Shown here piece after piece: positions 53,460 through 63,773 of a stretch of 64,000 bases of DNA; the first letter of the stretch is position 1; every line of letters begins with the position of its first letter. The position numbers were made by a program, and so were the translations under genes. The notes under the pieces were generated by a model, which ran no database searches, was not told where the DNA came from, and was given only the letters and a program-made list of their open reading frames with translations. This DNA comes from Saitoella complicata NRRL Y-17804 (Eukaryota > Ascomycota > Saitoellomycetes > Saitoellales > Saitoellaceae): NCBI RefSeq assembly GCF_001661265.1, contig NW_017567009.1, positions 243,239 to 307,238 of the forward strand, written 5' to 3'.

Positions 53460-53721
53460 CGTTGCTACGGGCCAAGCTTAACGTGTGGGGGTTACGGAGA
53501 TGTACGGCGTGCCTTGCAGGGTGGTGCCTGAAACCGGACGATTCCCGCACTGTACGTCAAGCGACCGGTGCTGCAGCTGTACGCAGAAATACCTACGATC
53601 CAAGCATTTAGCCGTGCGTTTCCCTTCCTACCCTTCATGACGTTCCGTTGTTTTCGAACGCCGTTCTTCATCGTCGCAGCGTAACGGTTGTACTTACCAT
53701 TTTCCTGCCAGATCAACCACC
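53460..53721. promoter_or_regulatory. Shared divergent promoter, LSM6 and TIM9
   Basis: 262 bp between opposite start codons. No TATA box seen on either side, usual for housekeeping genes. Confidence 0.55.
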
Positions 53722-54058
53722 ATGGACGGAATGAACCCAGCCGAAGCCCAGCACTTCCAGCGCCTCATGGAAGCAAAACAAATGAAGGACTTCATGTCCC
53801 TCTACTCCAACCTCGTTCAGCGCTGTTTCTCGGACTGTATCAATGATTTCACCTCGAAGAGTTTGTCGGAGAAGGAGAGTGGGTGTGTGCAGAAGTGTGC
53901 GGATAAGTTTTTGAAGCATAGTGAGAGGGTTGGACAGAGATTTGCTGAGCAGAAGTGAGTACATTTTGCGTCCACAAGGACGGAATGACGAGGAACGAAC
54001 GCTGACGATGAGGAATAGCGCTGCGTACATGCAGCAGGGAGCTCCTGGATTGCGTTGA
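53722..54058 (+). CDS. TIM9: Mitochondrial import chaperone Tim9
   Basis: Small Tim protein that carries hydrophobic precursors across the intermembrane space as a hexamer with Tim10. Exons 53722-53954 and 54019-54058 give 90 residues (64-nt intron, GTGAGT...GAATAG, phase 2). Twin CX3C motifs CFSDC and CVQKC are intact. The signature [15 protein letters not shown] and [16 protein letters not shown] identify Tim9 rather than Tim10. The short second exon ends [12 protein letters not shown]. Confidence 0.95.
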
Positions 54059-54595
54059 AGTGTGTGATGTACGATACTTGATTTGAAGAGGAAGAAAAAT
54101 GGGAAATGGACTGAAAAACGGGTAACCGGACGCTGGTCGTTGCAGGGTATCTTCTTGGTCATATATTGGACGAGGAGCATCATATTTGCATGAATTCGTC
54201 GAGATTTAGCGGTGCAGCGGTGTATCATATTAACCTGCATGTCATTTTATCACATCATCCTCGATCATCCTCCAGCTGGTTCATACGAATTGTACAGACG
54301 TACCATTGATTTTCACGTTTCCTAACCCCGTCACTGCTCCTGGAACATTGACGTTGCTATGGCTGCATGGTTGTTAAGCTCCCCTGCGTACCCCGTAAAT
54401 ACGGAAGACATGGGTACACCGCCAAATGAGCATACAGCCCTGGGAGGGTCAGTGCACCCTAGATGACCCAAGGACCTTCTCTTCGTTGACCCAAGAATCC
54501 GCACATTCTCTACACCACCCTGGAGCCCACCTGAGGTCCAGCATACACCCTCTCGTCCTTCCTTCTACCCTGCTGTAAGGGAGCAGTTTATCGAC
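54059..54595. other. Intergenic, 0.5 kb, no gene seen
   Basis: 3' flank of TIM9 and upstream region of the kinase gene. No open frame with family resemblance; a GTACACCGCCAAATG stretch at 54414-54428 is unremarkable. Confidence 0.5.
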
Positions 54596-56332
54596 ATGGT
54601 GAGCCATTGCAGAACGAGTCAGTGTATGTACGATTCTGACCCCTGAACTCACAGAGTAACGGCCGCACCAAATCCAACGGGCATCTTGTGTATCCCTCTA
54701 CCAGTACGACGAGTAGTGGTGGCTCTGGTGGTGGGATGCAGAGTACGGTTGACCCAGAGGAGATATACACGCGTGAAGAGAAGATTGGGAGTGGGTCGTT
54801 CGGAAACGTCTACAAAGGGTATGTATGTATCGAGCGGTCCGCAGTAGGGAAAGCTCACATATCCTGCATACAGTTTCGATAACCGCTCCCGTCGTCCTGT
54901 CGCTATCAAGGTTATCGACTTGGAGACCGCGGAGGATGAGGTTGATGATATCATGCTCGAAATCTCAATCTTATCGCAGATGAATAGCCCGTGGGTGACG
55001 AAATACTATGGCTCCTACCTCAAAGGTACTAAGTTGTGGATCGTGATGGAATATTGTTCGGGTGGGAGTTGTTCCGATTTGATGAAAGCCGGCGTACCAA
55101 GCGAAGAACACATCGCCATCATCATCCGCGAAATACTCCTCGGTCTCGTCTACCTCCATGCAGAAAACAAACTCCACCGCGATATCAAAGCCGCAAACAT
55201 CCTTCTCACCTCACAAGGGCACGTTAAACTCGCAGACTTTGGCGTCTCGGGTCAGCTTACCGCCACCATGACCAAGAAAAACACGTTTGTGGGTACGCCG
55301 TTTTGGATGGCGCCGGAGGTGATTAAGCAGTCCGGGTACGATCACAAAGCGGATATATGGTCTCTTGGGATTACGGCGATCGAGTTGGCAAAGGGGGAGC
55401 CGCCGAATGCGGAGTTGCATCCTATGAAAGTCCTCTTTATCATTCCGAAGAATCCCCCGCCTGTGCTTGAAGGACCACAATTCAGTCGCGCGTTTAAGGA
55501 CTTTGTTGGTGAATGCCTTAAACGGGACCCTAAACAGCGACCGTCGGCGAAGGAGCTACTCAAACACCGTTTTGTCCGCATGGCTAAGAAAACATCGTAC
55601 TTGACGGAATTGATCCTGAAATATCAACGCTGGGTTGCAGAGGGCGGGGAAGAGGATGTCAGTGAGGACTCGGAAGACGAGCATTGTCGGAACGATACCA
55701 TGAAGTCCACACTTTGGGATTTCGGGACTGTCAGACCTGGTGGTACATTGAGGTCGAGTCCGGGGTTCCATCCCGACCGCGACATCCCGAGGGATTCTGG
55801 ACATGAGGGGAGTGGGAGTGAGTTTGGTAATGAATTCGAGACGATCCGCCGAGTTGCGCCGCCGGTTCATTTGGCGGATCCTGAGAAGACGCATGATTTC
55901 GACTTTGGGGGTTTACAGATTGATGACGTCAATACGCCCCGGCAGGTGAGTTATGGGTCACAGTTTTCTTCGTCTTCGGCGGGGGAGAGTCGGTCGTCGG
56001 GGTCGTATCAGACGCCGCGGGAGTCGAATACGACATACTCCGGCACCGTCCGTCTCGCCAACGCCCCCACTTCCTCCAATCTTTCTACCCACTACGGCCA
56101 TGCAGTTGACCGCTCCTCCATCTCCACCACTAGCACCTCTTCCGGTATGAGCGTCAACGCCCTCGACGGAGTCTTGTTACCGGCGTTGAACGAAGTATAT
56201 GCGAAAGCGAACTCGGAGGCGGCGAGGAGGGCATTGATTAAGTTGAGGCAGTGTTTGAGTGATGTGGAGAACACTGCACCCGGGGTTCTGGAGGAGGTTG
56301 TCGGGGAGGTGTTCAGGTTGGGGGGGTTGTGA
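54596..56332 (+). CDS. Germinal-centre (Ste20-type) protein kinase, Sid1/Nak1/Kic1-like
   Basis: Ser/Thr kinase of GCK-III type, upstream of NDR kinases in septation or polarity (SIN/MOR) pathways. Exons 54596-54598 (ATG only), 54655-54818 and 54874-56332 give 541 residues. Introns are 56 nt (GTGAGC...CACAG) and 55 nt (GTATGT...TACAG). Kinase domain about 26-285: GSGSFGNVYKG, VAIKVIDLE, LHRDIKAANILL, DFGVSG, GTPFWMAPEVI, DIWSLGITAIELAKGEPP, RPSAKELLKH. A Ser/Gly linker follows, then a C-terminal helical segment (ALNEVYAKANSEAARRALI) where such kinases bind Mob/CCM3-like partners. The start-codon exon is supported by frame but unusual. Confidence 0.87.
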
Positions 56333-57390
56333 GATGTGGGGAGTTGCAGGAGATTGTAGGAAGTTTGTGGAGGGAATGATGAACTTTGCACGGTGCTAAT
56401 TATCGGGGACTTTGCGACATTTCGGCGTATGTGTTTGCTAGATTTTGTGCTTTCTTTGAGTTGGAGTTGAATGTACCCTTGATCATATCTATCCGAGATT
56501 TGAACGACCCGTCTTTATCGCGGGCGCAGTTCGACGACGGCTCGCCGCACATACTGCCACTCACCAAGGCAGTTGCCAGTAACCTTCTACAGAATTCGGT
56601 AGCATTTGCCTAACGACTGATAACGGGTACCAGGAGGGGTAGCTGCAGCTCCTGTCTCGTAAAACATGTTGGGCCTTCATATCACCCTCGTCATCTATCC
56701 ATGTCATCTACGGTGCAAAGCAAAGCTCGTCATCCCCTGTGGCTCGTTTCTCCTGTCCAAAAATGACTCTGAGAATGAAGACCTCAACCGTTGTCAAGTT
56801 CCTCATGCTTCTCGCATTTCCAATTGTATTGGCTGTATAATCCGGCCCCCCTTTCTCACGCTTCCTCGCTCACCATGTCACGCAGGCTATGGCCGTCACA
56901 GGTACCATGATACTTGGGTTTCTCTGCAATACCAATTAGACAAGGCGATTACGAATTACTACTCGAGCTGCCTTGACACAGTTAGCGTTCATTACGTTAT
57001 AATTGCCTGCAGCCTAGCGCGGTTGCCGTGGCTGGTGGTGTGGCTAGCCCTCACTCTTGACCCAGGACTGTCAAGCTGGGCCAAGCACGAGCAGCAAACC
57101 CATACGTCTCCCACCTTATACTCACCTGCTCTCAACTCAGTTCCAATGATGCACCATCACTTCACTACCCTTCCTTGGGACGAGGTCCACGGATGCATAG
57201 CCTCGATAGCTCGGGAATCTATTTGATTGTCCATCCCGTGAGAATCAAGACGTGTAACTATGCCGCATTCAAGGTAAGGAACGTTTGTATCCAGGGAGCC
57301 AACCGTAACATACCCCGTCCCATGCATACCCATCACGAGGCTCATCCTGCCTCTCGCATTCATGCCGTCTCCACCTCACACCTCCCCTCC
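56333..57390. other. Intergenic, 1.06 kb, no certain gene
   Basis: No tRNA, repeat or recognised protein. A 25-codon frame at 56763-56840 looks like a signal peptide and ends at a possible splice donor (see findings). A plus-strand frame at 56666-57226 (186 codons) has no recognisable features. Confidence 0.45.
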
Positions 57391-57853
57391 TCACCCATCA
57401 TGCCGCAGCACAATCCAAACAAGCACAGCCCACGCCGCAGCCAGCGCACCCAGCACCTGCCACTTCGCACTCTTCACCTGCAACAACGACTCATGCATCT
57501 CCCGACCCCGTACGAACCCCATCAAGAAACGGAGGAGGAGGTAGAATAGGATGAGGATGAATGGAATAGAGGGTAGGATGTAGGTGAAGAAGACGTTGAA
57601 GAAGGAGAGGGGGAGGGATATGGTTTCTTGTGTGGTTAGGGTGCTGTTTGGGACGGAGGCTGCGAAGGTGATGTTGGAGGATATGGAGGAATTGTGCGGG
57701 GTTGCGAATGCCGAGACGGGGGTTAAATGCTATAAAACGCGAACGATCAGCATACGCTCGTACACTCATGAGTCATAAGCAAGTTCTTGGTACATAATAG
57801 GAGAAGAGAAAAGCCAGACCAAGGAAACCCTGACCGCGGATCGAATACCGCAT
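57391..57853 (-). CDS. Small secretory-pathway membrane protein, orphan
   Basis: Exons 57853-57794 and 57729-57391, joined across a 63-nt intron (GTACCA...TTATAG, phase 0), give 132 residues. The N-terminus MRYSIRGQGFLGLAFLFSYY is a signal peptide or anchor, split by the intron. A lumenal-looking stretch with three N-glycosylation sequons follows (NSS, NIT, NST). Next is a long hydrophobic segment (FFNVFFTYILPSIPFILILF), a charged loop (RGREMHESLLQVKSAKW) and a last membrane helix (QVLGALAAAWAVLVWIVL). No family is recognised. Too short and split for a simple frame search. Support is from splice signals and the coherent topology, not from homology. Confidence 0.6.
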
Positions 57854-58304
57854 CAGCCGCCCGAGGACGAGGCGGCTAGGCCCCTCCTTGAAGAGATTGA
57901 TATATAATAGATAGTGATAAGGAACGAAGCGAGCAGAATAGAACAGAGATGGTGATACTGGACAAAGGGGGATTGTGGTCGGTGGTTGCGGTGCGAAGCG
58001 GATCTTACGTAGCTAGGGACCTACATAGCACCCTCACAGCTGGGTACCGTACGCGGGGACGTCACGTCCAAGCATGCAGGGCGAGAAATAAGGTTTAGAC
58101 CGTGCACCAAGATCCTCTCTCCAGTACATTTAGCAATGTATCGTATGCATTGGGTACCCTGATATTGATATCATATGCTGATCTATGCTCGTCGAAATCA
58201 TTGCCTATTCCCACACTCTTTTCTTTCTTCCCTCTCATATGCATATACGCCGGGTATAACATCGTCCAACACCGGTGTACTCCATCAAAGTCACACACAA
58301 CTCC
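57854..58304. other. Intergenic, 0.45 kb
   Basis: 3' flank of RPF1 and upstream region of the orphan membrane gene. Contains GGACGTCACGTCC (58055-58067), a near-palindrome with CRE-like GACGTCAC. No gene seen. Confidence 0.5.
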
Positions 58305-59246
58305 TTAAAGCACAAACTTCCTCCTATCAACATCCGCATCTGCTCTCCACTCCCACTCAACCTCCTTCCCTTCCTCAACCTCCTCAATCCTCGTCCGTCT
58401 CCCCGGAACACCCCTCGTAACCCTCCTCAACTTCAACGTAAACCTCGGTCCGAGCTCCTGCAGCCTAACCTTCTCCACGTCGCGAAACACGTATCGATGT
58501 CGTCTAAAGAACAAGAAATCGCGTTGGTTGTGGACGGTGACGACTTGACGGCCCTCGAGTTGGGGAACGGGGGGGAAGAGGGATTGGAGGTGTCGGCCGA
58601 GGGTGCGGCCGAGGGAGGTGGAGAAGTTGTTGAGGATTAGTTCGGGGGAGTGGGATGTTGCGCGTCCGTGGTTATGAATTTTTCGGGTGAGGACGATGGA
58701 GGAGACGGTGAAGTGCATTGTGGGTCCAGCTGGGAGGTGAACCAACGTAACCGCATTCGGCTTTTTCTGGTCTTCGTTGACGAGGAGGAGGTCGGTATAT
58801 CCACGGTTCGAAGCAAATTTGCAGATTTGGTCCAGTTCGAATTTGTTACCGCGTTTGACGTATTCTGCGTTTGGGAACACGTCGATGAGCTCTCCTGCGA
58901 AATCGTAGGTCGCGACGGTTGGGTTCTTGGATGTTGTGATTAACATTTTGGGCGGGATCTTGTTCGCAAAGTACTCGGCGAATGGGTCGTTCTCCGCGTC
59001 GGCAAGTAACTCCTCATCCTCCTCATCACCCTTCTGCATCAACGTCTCATCAAAGACACGTTTTGACTCGATTGTCAGTGGAACGTTCTCTGCCAAACGT
59101 TTTGCGCGCTTCTCTGGGTCATCGCGTTCATCGCGTTCGAATTCTTTGCGGCGTTCGAGCTTTGTCTTTGCTTTTAGGCGTTTCTCGTCTTTGTAGAGTT
59201 TTTCGCGAGCGATCTTGTTGTGTACTGAGGAGGAGTGGGGAGGCAT
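58305..59246 (-). CDS. RPF1: Ribosome production factor 1, Brix domain
   Basis: Nucleolar protein needed for processing of 27S pre-rRNA and 60S assembly. 313 residues, one exon, from ATG 59246 (MPPHSSSVHNKIAREKLYKD); yeast Rpf1 has 295. A Lys/Arg/Glu-rich N-terminal helix (KTKLERRKEFERDERDDPEK) precedes the Brix domain: PPKMLITTSKNP, FPNAEYVKRGNKFELDQIC, GYTDLLLVNED, LPAGPTMHFTVSS, PELILNNFST, VVTVHNQRDFLFFRRHRYVF and LQELGPRFTLKLRRV. Open frame extends upstream but the conserved start is clear. Divergent from the LamB/YcsF gene. Confidence 0.93.
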   Translation of the reverse strand: MPPHSSSVHNKIAREKLYKDEKRLKAKTKLERRKEFERDERDDPEKRAKRLAENVPLTIESKRVFDETLMQKGDEEDEELLADAENDPFAEYFANKIPPKMLITTSKNPTVATYDFAGELIDVFPNAEYVKRGNKFELDQICKFASNRGYTDLLLVNEDQKKPNAVTLVHLPAGPTMHFTVSSIVLTRKIHNHGRATSHSPELILNNFSTSLGRTLGRHLQSLFPPVPQLEGRQVVTVHNQRDFLFFRRHRYVFRDVEKVRLQELGPRFTLKLRRVTRGVPGRRTRIEEVEEGKEVEWEWRADADVDRRKFVL

Positions 59247-59513
59247 GTTGGTGGAGGTGAGAGCGTAGGGGAAGCGTAGGGGAAGGGTAGGGTCCGTTGA
59301 ACTTGGACTCGTCGGGGAAGTTTTTTTTGGTGTAGTGGTCCCGTATCGTCGCAACTTTTCTTCGACCCCACAATCGCTTTCAGGCACAGGGCAGCACCCC
59401 CCCCTCCCTCCCCGTCGGAAAGCGGAGACTCGACTCGGGTGTGCCTGGGGGACCTCCCGTATGATAAACCGGCAATCCTCCTCGTTTGTACAACTCAACT
59501 CGACGCCGAAACA
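59247..59513. promoter_or_regulatory. Shared divergent promoter, RPF1 and LamB/YcsF gene
   Basis: 267 bp between start codons. AAAAAAAACTTCC (minus strand, about 59320) and a C-run near 59400 are the main features; no TATA box. Confidence 0.5.
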
Positions 59514-60346
59514 ATGACACTCCCAAAGATCGAGATCAATTGCGATATGGGCGAGGGCTTCGGCCGCTGGAAAATGGTATGCTTTCCCTCGATCTCCCTC
59601 CTTCCTTCCCCTCCTCATTCTGATCCTAACGACGCTATCTACAGGGTCCAGACGAAGATCTCATGCCCCTCATCGACCGCGCAAACATCGCCTGCGGCTT
59701 CCACGCCGGCGACCCCACAATCATGCTCCGCACAATCCGCCTCGCACGAACCCACTCCGTCCTCTGCGGCGCCCACCCCGGCCTCCAAGACCTCCTCGGT
59801 TTCGGCCGTCGCAAGATGGAGATCGACCCACACGACATGTATTGCATGATCCTCTACCAAGTCGGTGCGCTCAAGGCGATGCTGGAGGCGGAGGGGATGG
59901 GATTGAGTCATATCAAACCACACGGGGAATTGTATTTCTACATGCAGAGGGATGAGGGGATCATGCGTGCTGTACTCAAAGCCGCCAAGACTTTCGGTGT
60001 ACCGGTGTTGGGAGCGAAAGGGAAGCGTCAGGCGGAGATTTGTGCGGAGATTGGGGTAGAGTTTATCGAGGAGCTTTATGTCGATATTGATTGGGATAAG
60101 CAGCATAACTTGGTTCCGGTTGCGAAGAGTCATCCTGCGACGCCGGAGGGGATCAAGAAGAAGGTTACGATGTGCGCGGAGACTGGGAAGACGATTGATA
60201 TCGATGGTGATGATTTGGATATGGGATTCAAGGAGAAGCCTTTTACGATTTGCCTGCACTCGGATATGCCCACTGCGCTGCAGAATGTGAAGGCGGCGAG
60301 ACAGGCGGTGGATGCCGCGAACGCCAAGCTATACCCAGGCAACTGA
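59514..60346 (+). CDS. lamB: LamB/YcsF family protein (5-oxoprolinase subunit A-like)
   Basis: Exons 59514-59576 and 59645-60346 (68-nt intron, GTATGC...CTACAG, phase 0) give 254 residues, the usual length. Hallmarks: EINCDMGEGFGRWKM, the N-C-D-x-G-E-x-F/Y-G opening; DRANIACGFHAGDPTIM; GAHPGLQD with FGRR; HIKPHGELYFYM; VHSD-like CLHSDMP near the end. Bacterial PxpA works with PxpB and PxpC in ATP-dependent ring opening of 5-oxoproline; in Aspergillus nidulans lamB belongs to the lactam-use genes. No PxpB/C partner is near. Substrate in this fungus is inferred only. Confidence 0.9.
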
Positions 60347-60438
60347 TGGGATCGGGCGTTAGTTATACCGTATATATCAAACGATGTCTGAAATACCAGT
60401 ACTTGCATTCCTATGCTGCTCTAACGAGACTCCTCACG

Positions 60439-63400
60439 TTACACCTCAACCTCCTCCCCTCCCTCCTCCACCACAACCCTCTTCTTTCTGCTCTTCTTCT
60501 TCTCCCCCTCCCCACCTTCCACACCCTCCCCCACCTTCCCCTTTCCGGTCTTCCCCTTCTTCTTCCCCTTCTTCCGCGTAACCTCAACAACATCCGGCAC
60601 AACCGCCACAACAGTCGGCTGCGCCGCCGCCGCCGCAGCCATCGCCCTCTCCTTCGCAACCCGTCTCCGTTCCGCACGTTCGCGTTCGAGACGGAGTCGT
60701 TCTGCTTCGATTTCTTCTTCGTCTTCTTTTGCAAAGTCGAGGGATTTTAGACGGGAGGTGTCGAATGCGAACAGGCTTTTCTGGGCTTGTGTGGTGGGGC
60801 GCGAAGAACGAGTGGAGGTTGAGGGTGTGGATGCGTGTTCGGGTTCGTATCCCTCTGGCATTTCCTCCTCCACCATCTGCACCTCCTGCCGCTCCGGACT
60901 CTGATGCCCCCTCTTCTTCCTCCTCACCTTCTTCTCCTTCTTCCCCTCGTGCTCCACATCCTCCAAACTCAACTCCACAATCGGAATCGAGTCAACATCA
61001 AAATACTCCCCCCTCGCCTGATCACTCAACAACCCCGTATTCGCGGCAGCTGCAGTCGGGATATAGAATGGATCATCCTTTAACCTCTCCCTCCTCTCCG
61101 CCGCACGCCGCTCCCGTTCCTCTTTAGTGATCCCTTCATCTTCGTGGGGTGAACCCTTGTCGACGACGACGGCTGCGGAACGTGGGTCTTCGTAGTACGA
61201 CTCCTCGTCATCATCGTCTTGCACCAGTTCAGGGGGTTCGAGGGACCATGCCTCACCAATCCAGCCATCCAAATCCAACTCCTGCGGGACGGGGACGCGA
61301 CTCTGTGCAGTCTGCGCGACGGGATTGAGTTCATACCCACCAAACAACCCCACCAACACCTCACCCACAAACCTCGGCAGACCCTCTCCCCCACCCTCCT
61401 CCTTCTCACCATCACTAACAGCCGCAAACGCATCCGTCCCCTCATCCCTCTCAAGACTGTCGTACCCAGATTTGCGAGCGGGCGCATTATGCACATGCTC
61501 CAACGCAACCCTCAACAACGCACACCCCTCCACACTCCTCCCCTGGACCTCAACATCCCCACTCCTCACATACCCCTCAACCGCCCCCAACACCTTCGCA
61601 GTCCACAACTCCACCTCGCTCTTCCATGCTGGGTTCCATTCGCGTGGGGTCGAGACGTAGCGTGTGTAGATTTTGAGAATGGAGGTGATGAACACTGCTT
61701 GTTGCAGTGCGGGGAGTGCGTGTGGGGCGGGAGAGAGGAGGGTGTCCAAGACATCGAGTGCGCGGTTTTGTTCGAGGAGGTAGGGGGAATACTCACCGCA
61801 CACCCATGCCGCGGCACCCAACACCTCCGGCCCGACTCCGTCTCCGTCCCGATATTGTCCACGATCCGCGACGAGTGCAGACATCCCCTCCACCGCAACG
61901 CCCCTCACATTCCTAACCCGAACACACACATTCCGCATCTCAGCACCCAACAAACCCCCGACGTCGACTTTTGCAATCTTCGCTAAATCAATCAAGACGG
62001 CGACATACCACTCGAAATTCCCTACATTCTCATACCCATTCCTCATACACATCTCCAGTACCCTCTCCACAACTTCTACCCAATAATGCATTGGTAGGGG
62101 AGTGGAGTACGTGGGGAGGAGTTGTAACATGAGGCGTTTGACGATGTCGGGGAGGGTACGGAGGGATGCCATCCCCGAGACTAATTCGAGGGCGCGGAGA
62201 CGGATGGAGATGTCGCTGTCATCGACGCAGCCAAGGATTACGTCTGTGTGTTCTGCGACGAGGGCTGGGTATAGAGTCGTCATTTTTGACATTGCATATA
62301 GCGCGAGGTACTTCACTGTGGGTGTCAACACCATTCGTTAGCTGGCTTTGCGGGGAGACGGAGTGGGGGCGAAGGGGGGTTAATCGTACAGTTCTGATCA
62401 CCATCCTCGAAAAATGTCCGGAGTTTACTGGTACACAGTTCCGCCAACTCATCCGCCGCTTCATCCCTCGCATCCAGCATCCCCCCCACAATCGCGGTAT
62501 GTATACACTCATACAACAAACTCATCGCCGGAGTAGTTTTGATCAAAGTCGTTAGTGGTCCGTAGAGTTTCTTGATGAGGCGGGGCTCGAGGGGCATCAG
62601 GCTCGCAAACTATGCACAACCTCCAATTAGTAACTCCACTTAACAAGGAGAGCGGGAGGAGGGGGATACGTACGAGTTTGACAATCTTAATCAACATCCA
62701 ATTATTCTCACTCCCCCTCAAAAGCCCATACATAACCGGCGCACAATCCAACCACTCCCTCCGTCCGCCCTCCCCACTCTTCTGCGCAAGCTCACAAACG
62801 ACCTGAACAGCCGCGCCCACCACACTCCCATCCTCATCCTCCAATCGTTCTTTGATGCGTGGCCATGCTGTGCGGAGGTATGAGGAGGTGGAGGAGGAGA
62901 GGATGAGGCGGTAGAGAGCTAGGAGAGCGCGTTTTCGGATTTGAGGGCGGGAGTGGGAGAGGAGGGAGAGGAGGTCGGGGAAGAGGTCGGTTGACAGGGA
63001 GGAGGAGGAGAGGTGGGAGAGTGCGTTTATGGCTAGGGAGACTTCCATTGGGTTGGATGAGCTCAGGTCCTGTGGTGGTCGCAGTCAGTCCTGTGCACGT
63101 GTAAAGGGGAGAAGTTGTGAAGGAGAAGGGTGAGGTAGGAATACTTTTTTGATGAGGTTGGTTGTGAGCATCAACACATCCGTCCCCTCCCTAAAAACCT
63201 CCACGGCACCCAAATACCCAACCCTCTTCTCCTTATACCTCGTACTACTCATCACCTCCACAATCGCAAACGAGCTCCACCCGACATCATACCCCAACAT
63301 CTGCAGATACACCAACTTCAACACTGCTTCGGTTTTGGTGGAAAGGGATGTTGAGCGGGTTTCTGTGCGGGCTTCGGAGAGGGAGCGGAGGATGTAGGGG

Positions 63401-63523
63401 TGGTGGTTTGGGGTGTGGGAGCGGATGCCGCGAATGAGGTCGTAGAGGGATCTGGGAGGGGGGAGGGGTTAGCGATGCTGTTGGGGGGCAGAGTTTGGGA
63501 GGGACTTGCTTTTCGAAAACCAT
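60439..63523 (-). CDS. APL5: AP-3 adaptor complex delta subunit
   Basis: Large subunit of the AP-3 coat that sorts cargo from Golgi/endosome to the vacuole. Exons 63523-63510, 63451-63145, 63069-62674, 62609-62390 and 62315-60439 give 937 residues (yeast 932). Introns are 58, 75, 64 and 73 nt. Adaptin-N motifs: SLYDLIRGIRSH, LKLVYLQMLGYDVGWSSF, VEVMSSTRYKEKRVGYLG, VLMLTTNLIKK, NNWMLIKIVKL, PLEPRLIKKLYGPL and AMSLLYECIHTAIV. The end is a charged hinge with Lys-rich runs (KKGKKKGKTGKGK, KKKSRKKR). The first intron starts with GC (AA-GCAAGT) and only that donor keeps the frame. Convergent with the LamB/YcsF gene, 92 bp between stops. Confidence 0.92.
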
Positions 63524-63536
63524 TGTGACAGATCGA

Positions 63537-63773
63537 CTACAAGGTGTAGCGATTGCGCAATGGATTGGACTTGGTGTTGAACTTGGCGGTGAGTTTGGGT
63601 CGAGGCAGGTATAGGTATGCAGCCCCTGCATCGGCAACGCGTGCTGTGGTCATTGCGCAGACCGGTTCGCGTTCACCGAAAAGCAGATGTTCAATAGTGA
63701 GCTGCAATGTTCGGGGTAAAGGATGCTCTTCCTGTAATACTTCCAATTTCTTCTTGAGGCCGATAAGTTGCAT
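63537..63773 (-). CDS. Small hypothetical protein upstream of APL5
   Basis: 78 codons from ATG 63773 (MQLIGLKKKLEVLQEEHPLP) to TAG, ending 13 bases before the AP-3 delta ATG on the same strand. Begins with a short amphipathic helix, then IEHLLFGEREPVCAMTT and a basic tail. Too close to APL5 to leave it a promoter of its own, so this may be an upstream open frame in the APL5 leader or chance. No family recognised. Confidence 0.3.
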   Translation of the reverse strand: MQLIGLKKKLEVLQEEHPLPRTLQLTIEHLLFGEREPVCAMTTARVADAGAAYLYLPRPKLTAKFNTKSNPLRNRYTL

